Source: Rhizophagus clarus (taxonomy: Eukaryota; Glomeromycota; Glomeromycetes; Glomerales; Glomeraceae). Taken from it: DNA of 64,000 nucleotides. Position numbers and translations under genes: made by a program. Location of the stretch: positions 806,001 to 870,000 of the forward strand of contig BLAL01000020.1 in the NCBI GenBank assembly GCA_015698045.1, written 5' to 3'. The notes beneath the pieces are model-generated. The model was given only the letters and a program-made list of their open reading frames with translations, made no database searches and had not been told where the DNA came from. This document shows positions 34,400-47,287 of the stretch, in pieces. Within the stretch, counting starts at the first letter, position 1, and every line of letters starts with the position of its first letter.

Positions 34400-35555
34400 G
34401 TTACAGAAATCATACAATATTATTTCTTGGCGTTTTTATTTCACATGTTCGTAAATTTCGCGTGGTAACTAAATATTTTATGTTGCATTTATTTTATTAT
34501 AACATATAATCATGTCAAGCTAAATTATATTATCATATAAAAATTTATTCCCAAAGAATTATCTTATCATGAAGCTAATGAAGAGATAGGGAAGATTTTT
34601 TTCCTTTATGGACGTTGTTTTAACTGCAGATATAATTGTATTTCAAGTTTATTTTTTCGTAAAAAAAATTCACACTTGGATTCACATGTACGAAAAGTTA
34701 ATTAGAACAATGAATTTTTCTTTTAATTGATGAAGGAATATAAGAGATAAAAATAATTTGCCTAATTTTGTTTGTATTGATCATCTCTTTGATAATGCAG
34801 TACTTGAGCTAATATTTTTTTAAAAAAGAGAAACGAAATAAAACAAAAAAAAACAATCATTTAAACAATAGTAAATGATACAGTTAATTAAATTAATTCT
34901 GAAAAAACGCCAATATGCATTCATTGGAATTTCCGAATGTAACATAATTTTAAAATGATAATTAATAAATTGTAATTTAGAACTAATCAAGTAAAAAAAA
35001 AAAATTTAGAAGTTCTCATGACATTTTTTTTGTGTGAAATAAATTGTAATACTATGCAAAATATTTCCTGATATATTTCACATGTGTTTACGCCATTGAA
35101 ATTGATTTAATTCGTATCTGATTTAAAAAAAGTTAAAAATACATCGAATATTTTTATAATAAAGGACACAAAAATAGTTCTGGATCCATTTTCTTTGTTC
35201 TTTTTACAGAACTTTATTATTATAATAAAATGCACACAATATCATTTCGTTCGATACTATTGTTCTTTGTTGCATAATTGAGTAACTGTTTATAAACGCC
35301 TAGAACAAACTTATGGAACCTCTTTACTATATCTTTACTACAAACTGAAAAGGAAATCGGAAATTATGGCCCGCATTAGTACTCTTTGGCCTGCATTATT
35401 ATTATATTGGCCTGGATTACCAAATAATGTTCGGGTATTACAAAATAAAAAAATTTTTTTTTATATTGATTTTACTTTAATTTCCCGAATTTTCCGATTT
35501 TAAATATTTAAAATATTTTATTTTAAATTTAGTGCGAATTCTGTTGATAAGTGAT
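34400..35555. repeat. Segmental duplication, part X, copy 2
   Basis: Diverged copy of 7915-9610 in the same orientation, lying after part Y rather than before it. Confidence 0.75.
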
Positions 35556-37729
35556 AAGGTTTTATTATAATTTACAATATATGCAGATTGAAATCACGCG
35601 TTATATCGAGAAATCTATTATTATTCATATATTATGAAATTTTTATCGGAAATAAAATAAATAAACTGAAAATAAAATTTCGTTATCTTAATTATCAATT
35701 GTTCAACTATTTCAATTATCAATTATTCAATTACTTCAATTATTAAATTATTCAACTATTTCAATTATTTAGCAAACTTAATAAACTTGTAATTCAACAG
35801 GTTATATCACATCTATAAGACAAGAGAACCTGCATATACGACATTTGAAATTATAATATTATCATATTATGAAACCTTAAATTTATACATGTATAATTAA
35901 GATATAATAATTTTGTTTCCCGTATTTCAATTTTTGCCGAAACATCGATGAATGAAATGCATTCATTTGTAAATGAAGTACTAAAAAAAAAAAAAATAAT
36001 AATAATCAGAGAAAATAAAAATAAGAACCAATTTATTTTATTATTACTTTAAAATAAATAAATAAAATAATTATTTATTTATAATAAATCTTTAAGGTTT
36101 TTTTTTTTTTGATTAATCAAATTTTATTCATGATCTGCAGTTATAAATTAAATTTTATTTGCGGATATTTCCGATAGATATTTGTGCATCTTTTTTAGAT
36201 GTTTTGATTCTTTACGTTAATTATTTCCGTTTTTCATATGATCTAACTGTACAAAACTGAACACATGCGTTATCTTTATATTATTAATTTGAAGGGTTAC
36301 TTCTCTCATAAATATATTTTATTATTCGTGGAAACTCGTTCCATCACTTCCATGCTTATTATTTCTTCCTTTGATATTTTTAACACTGATTATAGTATGT
36401 TTTTGTAGTACTGTATTAACATTTAGATTACATTCATATTTGTTTTGTTGGTTTTATCTCTTGATTTACACGAAAGATGTAAAAGTGGCACAATATTTCT
36501 TTTAAACAGAAAGAAGATTTTTTGAACAATGAATTTTTTAAAAAGGTATTACCAAATACCAACATATGAAACATGTTATTTACGCCAAGATATTGAAATG
36601 AACGTATTGTTCTTCTTTTAGTTAAGGTTTAAAATTGATTTTATACTACAATTCATAATCTTTGTATGGTTAGTGTTATGCTGCGCAAAAGTTCAAAGAT
36701 AAATATAAAAAGGCATATAAATGTACCTTTGAGAAAATCACCAAAAATAAGGTCAAAATTAAGTCAAAATTATGCTAGAAATATATATGGTTAGTCAAAA
36801 TGAATTAAATTACAACTCATGAAAAATAATAATTGATTAATTTCTTTTTTTCAATATTTCACTATTAGTTAAAAATTATGTTTCGGATTCCCGGTAATCT
36901 CAATAATTACGTCTCTATAATCGCAGGTTCCCAAATTCCCAGCTATAAGGTGTAAACGAATCCCGAAAAAAATCGATTGTATTCTCCTATCGAGTCGAGT
37001 TTTGTCAAATGTAGGCATCACGTAAAATTCGTTAAAATTTATTCGTTTTAAACTAATAACAATTAAAATTCCTCTTTAGACCATCACATAAAGTCTTTTC
37101 GTTCTTTCGTTCGTGCTCTATTTTTCTTATTCTTTTCTATAGTTCGTTTCTATAAATATAATAAAATGTAATAAGGAAAATATATATAAACGATAACTTA
37201 TTAAATAAAACGTATTCGAAATATAAATTATTAGTCTCCATTTTTTATTTTATTTTATTTTATTTTTTGTAAAGCATTGAAATTTTGGTTTTATTTTGAA
37301 GAGCAGAAGCGTTTTATTAGCGTTTCGATAGTTTGACTGAAAATCTTTTAAATACATCCTGTTTATGTTACACAAGATCCGAAATATAAAAAAATCGTAA
37401 TTCCAGGTTTATAGGATAGAACAATTTGCCGTTAAAACCCGATAAATTCAGTTTCCGTCCAAAATATTGGTCAGATGCGGATAAAGGTTTATAATCAATC
37501 TGTTTTGACGTAAAATTTTGTATTTTGTAAGATCATAAGAATAATTTTGATCTTTTGTATCAAATATTCGCATCAGACAATCGTAAATGTGGTATTTGTT
37601 TTTTTTTTTAATCTAGGTCGATCACCACACCAATTATCGTGCCATTTCTAGGTTGCTAGGGCTAGGATAGTAAGTATACCTGTGACATCTGACTTGTGAC
37701 TTGCAAGGCTCAATGTTGACTTGTGGGCA
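35556..37729. other. Intergenic, no supported gene
   Basis: Includes an imperfect run of ATTATCAATTATTCAACTATTTCA units (35690-35770). A short frame at 36879 (MFRIPGNLNNYVSIIAGSQI) is too small to support. Confidence 0.45.
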
Positions 37730-37900
37730 GATTTGGCCGGGATTATGGTGTTAAGAAATTGCTATGTGATAAATAACGTGCGTGATAAATAGATTTACTA
37801 ACTGAAAAATTGTAGAAGGAAATGATACGGTGACAAATTTCACACCCCTAGCAAATATTTTACTATGATCACGTGATTAACCCGTTTTAAAGAAATTTTT
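37730..37900. repeat. GTGTGACAC-family repeat core, copy 4
   Basis: Ordered motifs GGCCGGGATTATGG, GTTAAGAAATTGC, GTGATAAATA, CTAACTGAAAAATT and TATTTTACTATGATCACGTG match the element at 5337-5567. The GTGTGACAC phrase itself is rearranged here. Confidence 0.55.
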
Positions 37901-37925
37901 CATAATTCATAATAATACATAACCC

Positions 37926-38174
37926 TTAAAAGTTAGCAACTAGGCGTGATTTTGGCTCCTCTGCAAGTTTACTTAGAGCGACAAAATCGGTTTTGAACAT
38001 TATTTTTGGCATATTGACAAAACATCGTTTTTTATAAAATTCTCTGCGCCATACGTGTGGCTTAACCTGACACACATTCATGAATTTGACACAAAGTTGT
38101 GCCACTCTCAACTTTGCCACAATATCACGTGCCCGAGGTTTTTTCACGCCTGCTGGGGAAGATGTTTTAAACAT
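37926..38174 (-). CDS. Unrecognised 82-codon ORF upstream of the topoisomerase-like gene
   Basis: ATG near 38172 to TAA at 37926. The peptide includes VKKPRARDIVAKLRVAQLC, FMNVCQVKPHVWRREFYKKR and FVALSKLAEEPKSRLVANF. It is basic, with no transmembrane segment, and its base composition is less A/T-biased than the surroundings. It lies divergently to the topoisomerase-like gene. Its composition is protein-like, but there is no family match I can name; it may be part of a dispersed repeat. Confidence 0.35.
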   Translation of the reverse strand: MFKTSSPAGVKKPRARDIVAKLRVAQLCVKFMNVCQVKPHVWRREFYKKRCFVNMPKIMFKTDFVALSKLAEEPKSRLVANF

Positions 38175-38331
38175 CCCCCATTTTTGGGATAACAGATAAC
38201 AGGATTACGCTTTACGCGTACTTATCATATAAATATTCTATTGTAATCTATTCTACAGCTTCTGGATATTCAAAAAACTAAAAAAAACGCGTAAATTAGC
38301 TAAACTAGCGACTAAGGATTCCTTCTCAGAT

Positions 38332-38530
38332 GAGGAGAAACATACCGTAAGAGCTATAAGATCGCGTGAACCAACTAAACAGTCGACTCTTAAAGATACT
38401 TCAAATTTAATAATATTGGATTCTTCAAACGAAGGGAAATATACCGTAAAGCTACAAAATCACGTTAGCAGCCCAAAGAAACAACCCTTACGACCCTTAT
38501 GACCCTTAAAGACACTTCAGGTCTTGGTAT
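38332..38530 (+). repeat. Degenerate coding duplication ahead of the topoisomerase-like ORF
   Basis: Two units (about 38332-38410 and 38431-38525) share GARGRGAAAYATACCGTAA and end in CTTAAAGAYACTTCA, both ending with the peptide TLKDTS. The first unit is in an open frame (38233-38502) reading KDSFSDEEKHTVRAIRSREP; that frame stops at TGA 38500, overlapping the ATG at 38499 (ATGA). Unit 2 differs by a base loss and an extra copy of a 9 bp word (ACGACCCTT/ATGACCCTT), which shifts phase. A possible acceptor (CTATTCTACAG) ends at 38258, so a 5' exon may exist. Confidence 0.55.
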
Positions 38531-40483
38531 AAGTACTTCCGAAGAAGCTAAAGAAAACTTTAGAGATCTAAAAACACGTAAAAAACCGGTCAAAACAATT
38601 CAAGAAGATGAGGAGTTGATTGACATGACTTTCAACAAGAAGAAAGCCGACGATCGAAAAGAATGGTTAAAAAGTTATGAACCTGGAATCTATTTAAACC
38701 ATAATGCTAAAGAAATCAGTATAAAAGACTTTGTAAACAAAGAGTCGATTTTGTTCAGTCGAACTAATAATGAAAGGTCTATACCGAATATTCTTGATGG
38801 GTTTAAACTTGGCCAAAGGAAAGTTCTTTACACTTGTATTAAGAAAAAATATAAGAATGAAATAAAAGTCGCGTCATTAGCTGGAGCAGTTCTAGCTGAG
38901 GCAGCATATCATCATGACGATTTCAGTATTCGGGGTGCTACTATCGTTGCAATGGCTCAGGACTTTATTGGTTCAAACAATATCAACATTCTTCATGGGG
39001 TGGGTCAATTTGGTACAAGAAGTCAAGTAAGTTTTAATATCTTAATGATCTAAATACGTAGTAATCTACATTTTAATATGAATTACGATTTTCCATTATG
39101 AATATAATCATAATAGGGTGGTAAAGATGCAGCTAGTGCACGTTGCATTAGCGTTACAGTTCCTAAATTGACTAGATTAATATTTCACCCTCAAGACGAC
39201 GGGTTACTTACCTACTGTAGCGATGATGGTCAGATCGTTGAACCTGAATGGTATTTACCCATTATACCCATGATCCTTGTTAACGGTTCAGAGAGTATAG
39301 GAACCGGTTAGTTTACAATTATTTTTTTTTTTTAATACAACAGTTCAATAGTTTTGGTTAATTAATCTATTATTATTAGGTTATAATATATATATTCCAA
39401 GTTATAATCCACAAGATATTGTAAATAACTTGAAACTAATGATTGATGGTAGAAAACCAGTTCCTATGCATCCTTGGTATCGTGGTTTTCGAGGTTGTAT
39501 TGAGCAGACAGGCGAAGATAAATATAAAGTATGCGGTACAATCGAGCCAGTAAATAATGGATCAGGAGTTAGGATTACTGAATTGCCGATTCGTGTCTGG
39601 ACACAAAATTATAAGGAGCAACTGGAACAATGGATTTCAGGAACAGAAAAAGTACCTGCCTGGATAATTGTACGTAACTATTTTATTCGTAATATCTTTT
39701 AAATTCTTAAATTTACATTTTTATTAATTTATGAAATAATAACTTATAGGGATATAAAGAGAATCACTCGATAGCTAATATCAATTTTACGGTTCAGCTA
39801 ACAGAAGAGAAATTAAATAACGCTTTAGAAGAAGGACTTGAAAAGAAGTTCAAACTTAATACTAACATAAACACTTCAAACATGGTATGCCTTGATGGAA
39901 AAGGAAGAATCAAAAAATATAGTTCGGCCGAAGAGATTCTTTTGGAATTCTATGATTATAGACTGGAATATTATTATAAAAGAAAAAATCATATGCTGAA
40001 GGTATTAGAACTCGAAGTTAATCAACTAAGGAATAAAGCTAGATTTATTCAAATGAAGATAGATCATAATCTCGTTTTCGAAGGCCTTCATAAAACGGAG
40101 ATCATTAAGCTACTCGAATCTGAAGGGTTCGAAAAATTTAGAAATATTAAAGAAGGGCAATCCGGTAATGGATATGACTATTTAATGAATACCAAATCTC
40201 GGAGTTTTTGCGAGGAAGAAGCACAAAAACTAGAGAACAAAAAAACAAAGAAAGAAAAAGAATTTAATGTACTTCAAAAGAAAACTCCACAAGAGATTTG
40301 GAAGGAAGACTTAGACGCGTTTTTAAACGAATGTAACGTAAGTATTGAAACGTTAAATACACATATTCTACATTTGTGAAGTAAAATCAATTATTTTATT
40401 TTGTATAACTAATAATCAATTATTTATTTTAATGGAAAAAAAGAAATTAGGAATTATTATATAATGATCGCAAAAATAGATAA
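38499..40483 (+). CDS. Topoisomerase II-like protein: DNA-gate region only, catalytic Tyr replaced by Cys
   Basis: Five exons joined in frame: 38499-39026, 39117-39306, 39380-39669, 39750-40337 and 40451-40483 (542 codons). All introns are GT...AG and 73-113 bp; the last exon gives ELLYNDRKNR and is inferred from the GTAAGT donor. Homology is to eukaryotic topoisomerase II from the end of TOPRIM (GLGISTSEEAKENF) through the winged-helix (KKKADDRKEWL, LDGFKLGQRKVL, AYHH), tower (EPEWYLPIIPMILVNG, MHPWYRGF) and coiled-coil regions (SAEEILLEFYDYRLEYYYKR). ATPase and TOPRIM domains and the C-terminal tail are absent, so it is about 40% of the usual length. Known enzymes have GGKDAAxxRY with the DNA-linking Tyr; here GGKDAASARC has Cys186 (TGC 39144-39146) after the retained Arg. 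No stop interrupts it. It probably binds DNA or a Top2 partner without cleaving; a recent pseudogene is the alternative. Confidence 0.85.
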
Positions 40484-43289
40484 CAAGTTTTTTTTCTGTG
40501 TAAACATAAAGTTTTTATAATTTTAGTCATTTTAGTGAAATTTTTTAATTAACATTTTTTATAAATAATATAAACGCTGATACTCTGACTAGTTTTAATA
40601 GTAAATAGTTTGCAAATTCACAAATTCAAAGTTTGATTGTATTAAATCATAATTTTTCATCTCTAGAGAGGTTTGGATGGATTTTGACTCATTTATTTTC
40701 ATTTTTTTTTAGGTCCGGACGGAAAATAAAAACTTTTTTTTTTTATTTTCAATGACTGACCGTTTTGAAAAGACAACTTATTTTATAGTACAGCTATAGT
40801 GCATCATTAATAGCGCCGAAAATTGACCAATCTGTCATTTTAATAGGTTCAAACCTCGCTATATCAATACTTTAAAAAAAAATGAAATCATTATGCGCTA
40901 AATGCGTTAGGAAGACGCAGTGTTGACGCTAGAATTATCAAAATCTGTATACTTTACTTATTAGATAACTATTTTGTTTACACGTGTTCTAATTCATTTA
41001 TTCAGTTTAAATAAAAACGTTAGGAATGTTTCTAACATTGTTACAAAATACTTTACTTACTAAAATAGCTTTTATTCTTACTGAAGTTTCCATTTTATTT
41101 CCTAAAAAAAAATATTTAATATATACTGTATATATTATATATTACTTAACAAAATGGATTTTTATTTCTGGAAGTTTTGTTTCGTATTCTTTAAAACAAA
41201 AAAAAAAATCCTTTAAATAATATAAATCTTTGTGATGAATCGGTTAATTATATATGATTGGTAGGGTTAATATATCAATTGGTCAAAATCAGCCTTTTTA
41301 AAAAAAACTTTAAAGAATTAATTAAAAAAAATCAGTTTATAATAACTAATAAAAAAATAAAAAAAAAAAATTTTTGTTTTATAAAAAACCAATAAAATAT
41401 TATACAAAATAAATACTAGCAGCTAGTAATTAAAAAATTTGAAAAAAACTGAAAAAAAATTTTTTTGAATCCAAATTTGATTTTAATAATTTTAAATTTT
41501 TTAATTATAAGATTTTATTAATTTTTAAAAGATAAAGTCAATTAAATATAAAAATTTACTAAAATAAAAATTTTAATTAAGATAAAAGCATATATAGATT
41601 ATTAAAAAAAAAATAGATTAGAGAATTAATTTACTTATTTTTATATAATATTTAAGATTAAATACAAATTTTACTTAATAATTATAATAATAAAAATTCT
41701 TACTTAAAACTATATTTATGGAACTTTATCTATACAAGAATTTTTCAGAATTTTGCAAGAATAAAATTTAAATAAAAATTTTTCTTTTTTTTTGTAGTAA
41801 AAATATATAAATAAATAGCCAATTAACCAATCATAAAATAATTTGCATTTATATAATTTTTTGAAATTTTTTTGATAATCTTTATATATAATTTTTCTAT
41901 ATAATTTTTAAAAAAAATATAAAAATCTATATTTTTAAGAAAATAAATAAATAAGAATTTTTAATACTAATCAAATAAAAATAATACTAATAATTTTGCT
42001 TTATTAATTAATTTTATCTTATTTATTTTTTATGATTTTCAAATAAATTAAACTTGTATAACATTTAATGTAATTGATTTTATTTAAAAATCTTATACTC
42101 TATTATTAAAAATTAATTAATAGTTAATTAATGTAAATTATTTACTAAATAATTAAATAATTATTTATATTAATTAATTTTAATTTTAGATATACTAATA
42201 TATATATAAATTTATATTTAAAATAAAATAATTAAGTAAATATTTATAAATCATAAATCTTTATTTTTGATCTTTATTACTTATTAAATTAATTTTAGTT
42301 ATTTTTATTTGAATAATTATCTATTTAAATTTAATTATATTATTTAATATAATTTTATTATTATGATGAATTAAATGAGACTTTTGTATATTCCTTTATA
42401 ATCAATAGATGATAAGTTATTAAGATTTTTAAAGATAAATATAAAATTGTTAATTATTATATCTTTTTTATTAAATAAAATAAATAAAAAATTATAATTG
42501 CATTTACTCCTTCTAAATTTACTGTTTCTTCAATTTTATTAATATTTTTAAAAACCAAATATTATTATTGCTTCCATTATTTATGAATAAATATAATTTG
42601 ATTTAATGTTTTATTAAACTTTTCTAAGTTATTTCATTATTTTAAAAAACATAGCATTTAATTTCATACTAAACCTTGTTCCCAAAATACTAATTTAATA
42701 AATATGTAAATATGTCATAAACGATTAAAAAAAAGTACTGAAAAAACAATATAAGATTACAATTCCTCATTTACACTCCGAAATGAGATTTAAACCACGA
42801 AAAGTTTAAAGAAAATTCAGTAACGTACTGACGTAAAGCTGCACTCTCCGATTAAGCGATTTTACTTTTAGTTTACCAAAATTTTTAACAGGTATTTTAC
42901 GTTTTTATTTAGTAGTGAATATATATATATATATAAAATTATCTCACTTTTTGAATTATGCTTATTATAAATTAGTCAATAAATTACATTAGTCATACAA
43001 GTATTTGTAATATTAGTATATCTCACATGGTTACATTGAACAAGATATTTAATTTTTTAGATTGTTTCTTATCATTTAATCAAGATATTATAGAATATTA
43101 ATTCTAAAGATACGCCTATTTATTTGTCATCTCTAAAATTTAATTATTTAGAACTTGGAAAAAAAAGCTAGAATATGTAATAAAAACCACCATAAAGTAG
43201 GAATGAATCCATATTTCTTATAGCTTTTACATATTCAATTATTCATCCCCGCTTTTTTATAACCACACTTATACCCTGGAGTAAATGTG
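40484..43289. other. Extremely A/T-rich intergenic region
   Basis: From about 41250 to 42700 the sequence is close to pure A/T, with no protein-like frame on either strand. An AT dinucleotide run lies near 42919. Confidence 0.55.
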
Positions 43290-44789
43290 CCACAAATGAT
43301 TTTGAGTGTAATTACCAAGAGTTGAATTTTTGTTCAAAAGGATTGAAAGAATACGCCCTTCAACTTCTTCCAGATTTTACGCTTCAAGCTGTTCAAATAT
43401 TCAAGCTGTTTGAGTTTATTTGACTTGGAGAATGCAAAAACTTGATAATCACCACCTTTAAAATAGAAAGGTGATGGTGGGTTGGTGGATCTTTTAATAC
43501 ATTATTTGAGATACATCTGAGATGACAATAATATTATCGATACACTGAACCAATTAAAGAAAGATTCATGTTGAATTTGTGATAATTAATGTCACATTCT
43601 TCTACAAACAAATGTAACAGAAGAAATACTTACCTTATAATTTGGTTGTTAGATTGATTAATTAACGGGATGATGTTATTATTATTACCAGGAATCAATA
43701 TTTTAAGAATTTTATCATGACTGTACGATTGGCGATTGGCCGTCAGTCCTCAAGAGAAAGCATCATTATTACTTTGAACTGTTCAAACTGTGAATAATTC
43801 CGATTAATTGTATAACCTTCAGACTAAGTCTTTTGGTCATCCGAGAGTTCAAACTTAGGCCTCTGGCATGAAGTCTTTTTGACTATCCATGAATTCAGAC
43901 CTAGAATTAATATTGCAAGCGATATGAGTCTCTGATCCTCCGTGAATTTTTTGACCTCGTATAAACGAAGTCTTTTGATCCTCTGTAACCGGAAAATATT
44001 TACCTTGCTATGCAGTTTTTTTCCTTCAGTTCTCGATACCATCGTTTACTTCTAAAGCTTTTGAATGTTGGAATTCATGTAGATGATTTTCAAAGAAATC
44101 AAAATATGTAAAGACATCCAAAAAAGTCCTATGTATGAAGCCAAGGAAGGTATATATGCAATTATCGCCATACAAGGGACAATAGCTTTACTAATCATTT
44201 TATTTACTAAAATTAAATAAAATAGATATAAAATATAATAATATTAGTAAAAATAAATAATATTTAATCCGTTTAGTTTCAAAATTAAATAATTAATTAA
44301 TTACCCGGTACATAAAGGACTTTTCAAATATTTGATTTAAACATTAATTTAAATTTGATATATGCTACATCATCATCATCTTAACGATCTATCATCTTTA
44401 AACGTTAGAGATTGATTATTGAATCGATGTTGCTAACTGTTAAGAAATAAACACCAGCCATAGCCTTTTTGCTACCTTCTCAGGACCCTGAAAACGTACT
44501 ACTGAACCAAATTTGTTCAAAATTGAACATAAAAAATGAATATTCATACACCGAAGTCGTTTTTAAAATATTTGTTGCTGTAATTGAACTTAACAATAGC
44601 ACACTATATGATTCGATGTAATTCAAGCTGGGAAGTAATTTTTTAATAATAGATTTAAAAAGGTAATTTATAAATTAGAGCGCTTGCTTCAGAAGAAAGC
44701 TTAAATAAACCATAAAAACAAAATAGCATTGATTGAAAAATTTAACTTATAATAACTATAATTGATCGGCTTTCATATTCGTGATCGGT

Positions 44790-46281
44790 GGCTTAGGAAT
44801 TGATCGACGATCCGCAACTCCATGGAAGTTCAACCAGCTCCTTTCCTTTGAAACGTACTACGTCTTTCGTTTCTTTTTTAACCAGTAGGACTTTGAGTTT
44901 GTGCGGACAACTCAGAAGACGACATTTGAACGAATTTATTTACTTTGCCTTGAGGTAAAAATTGGTAAGATTTATCCATCTGGAGATTTATAGTAATATA
45001 GTGGGTTCATCGCTGCAATATCTCTTTGATTCACAGTTTTACCGTTTAATTTCCGGCAAAAAATATTTTAATGGTACGCGTTATAGCTATTGATCTCTTA
45101 CTTTTGAAGCGCACTCTTAACCATGTCTAACATTGTATTGAAAAATTTTTAAGGTTTACACGAACAATGGATATTCGTCTTAAGAAACGTACTCATGCCA
45201 TTTGAAGTTCCTGAAGATGGATGGAACCGCTTTTATTTTTCAATGGTATGAGTGAAGAATCTTGCGAACCTGAAACTCTCTCCCTGGATCTCTAATTCTC
45301 GGACTCCATTCTTTGAGTGATATCCTAAATTCTAAGATCGAAAATTTAAAAGTTCATAAATCTCTTACATGAATAGAATACATTCAAGTTAACAGGATTT
45401 GGAACTGGGTCTGTTTGCCGGTAGTATCAATGCGCAAATACTGAAAAGAAACTGGTGAAGGTTCATAAATTTTGAGGGAATCTGGTCTTTGATTTGGAAC
45501 AAGGTATCGATGATAAAGACTCAGAGTTGGTAATCAGCCTCCTCTTTGATTCTGATTCAGTCAAGGAGATTTCTCAACGCAATGATACCTTGTTGAGCAC
45601 ATCCTTCTGCAACTTAACTCGGCGCCTTTTCTCTTGTAATATTTTCGGACGAGTCTAAATTAGGGTTTTTTGGAAAAATCGCCGAATTTCATACTTCAAC
45701 ATTGATACATTATTTCTCAGGATATGCAAAATTGGTGTAGTTATCTTATTACTTCTTCTCACCAATTATCGAAGAAGGTAGATTTATGAAAAATCCATTT
45801 TTCAACCCCTACTTATACAGAATCTATAACTTGTCAATCCTCTCCTGCAATTATTGAGATTCATAGTAGAATTGGTAGATGGTTAACTTGTTAGGCAACA
45901 ACATATGAAAAACTACAAATATCTCTGCTATAATTTTATCGTTAAGTAATGCTGACAATAATCCGTTTTACGATAACATTATTGTTATCAGCTCATTAGT
46001 AATTTATCATGCTATTAGGAAAAATGGCATTTCTCATGGCTTTGGTTGCAGCATGTCCTCCAGATTTATATCGAACGATTAAGATAAGATAGAGATAAAT
46101 TTATTAAGATTATGAGAAATGTTCTGAATCACAAACATATGGCTCATGGATACACTTTTAGTTGTAAGTCTCTAAGGAATATAAGACGCATCCAGCTTAC
46201 AGCTCCAACTCCTAACCAATATCTATCAGAGTGAGTTATGGCTTTGTTCTTTATGAAACTATTAACGATCTGATGAATGTT
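44790..46281 (+). pseudogene. Decayed LRR-like gene, copy B
   Basis: Plus-strand equivalent of 20396-21860: the first exon codes PWKFNQLLSFETYYVFRFF near 44818-44880, and the LRR-like piece is at about 45230-45450 but frameshifted. Fewer intact frames remain than in copy A. It joins the kinase-like part at about 46281, at the same point as in copy A. Confidence 0.4.
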
Positions 46282-46700
46282 AGAAATGTGGTTGGTCTGT
46301 TGTAAGGTGTGACTAATGTTAAGTTGGAACTTCTCCCATTGATAAAGATGGTACCAGATCATGGTTACAAACAAAATATTATTCAAAAATGCGGCTGGAG
46401 TTTTAGCATGGCGAATATTCTCTGATCGTGCGGATCTTTAACGCCGATTTGGTTCTTAGAGAAATTGTAAAAGTTCCTATCAAAATTAGATTTTATAGAG
46501 GATAATGTCAATAAGAAGAAATCATAAGAGTTGTTGCTAAAGTACCACAACTTCACAAGAGCGTAGTACTGCAAAATTGGCTTTTACGACCTCAAGAAGT
46601 AGGCAAATCAGAACTTGTTAAAGGGGAATCAAATTTTTTTAAACAACAAATCGCCTGTGGCACATAGTGTTTCGATCCGCTACCAGGTTCATATATTTTG
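46282..46700 (+). pseudogene. Decayed kinase-like gene, copy B (short)
   Basis: Contains AAGVLAWRIFS (about 46390-46425) but lacks about 75 bases coding the LDLWAEDVY part seen in copy A. The minus-strand open frame at 46383-46574 is a shadow. It ends at the deletion junction near 46690. Confidence 0.35.
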
Positions 46701-47287
46701 CTTATTTTACTGGTAATGGCGATTCGCTTTGAATGATGTTAGAAGGTTGGAATTAGGCATGTAAATAATATAATTCAAGGTGAATTAATTAATCATATTT
46801 TATATTTTTATACATTTATTGATTTGCCGAGATTTCCCCGTGTTTCATTCATGTTGTGTTCTATACTCACCATATTTATATTATCCATATAAGATCATAT
46901 ATTACCTAAGAAAAAAAAGATCAATGTCATTCAATTGTTTATATGATTTGGCTCAATAGAATATTATAAGGTAATCACCTAGATCTTACTAAATGTATTG
47001 TCTAGTGAAGATATTTGAACGTTAATAAAGTAACGAAATAATTGTTACTTTCGTCAAAGTTGGATTACATAAAAAAAATCACGCGTTGAGCTATTTATGC
47101 TGATCATTTAAATAATTTTAACTATGTAGTTGCGTAGAAATCTTTTCTCTTCCATCACACTACCACTTTTTTTAGGATATTTGTCTTCTAACTCCTACTC
47201 GTCGAAACTTTTATTGGGATTGGAATTATTATTGAAATGAAGTTCAAAAATTGTTTTTTATTGAAATACATCTGTTGATTCTTACAG

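Larger units (their letters stand above)
43290..46985. repeat. Segmental duplication, copy B (inverted relative to A)
   Basis: Reverse-complement copy of 18545-23565. At about 46688 the alignment jumps from the equivalent of 19940 to the equivalent of 18890, so about 1.05 kb is missing in B or inserted in A. Divergence is modest, lower than between A and C. Confidence 0.85.

Noticed and set aside
40338..40379. Reading the Top2-like exon 4 through to TGA 40377
   Set aside because: The read-through peptide has no homology, whereas the GTAAGT at 40338 and an acceptor at 40450 give an ending that aligns with the known coiled-coil end of Top2.
40846..40880. tRNA B-box-like GGTTCAAACCTC
   Set aside because: The flanking bases do not form a T-arm or an acceptor stem, and no A-box lies at a fitting distance.
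46383..46574. Minus-strand ORF similar to the plus-strand ORF at 20005-20256
   Set aside because: They correspond to each other only because the blocks are inverted copies; the opposite strand carries the kinase-like exon.
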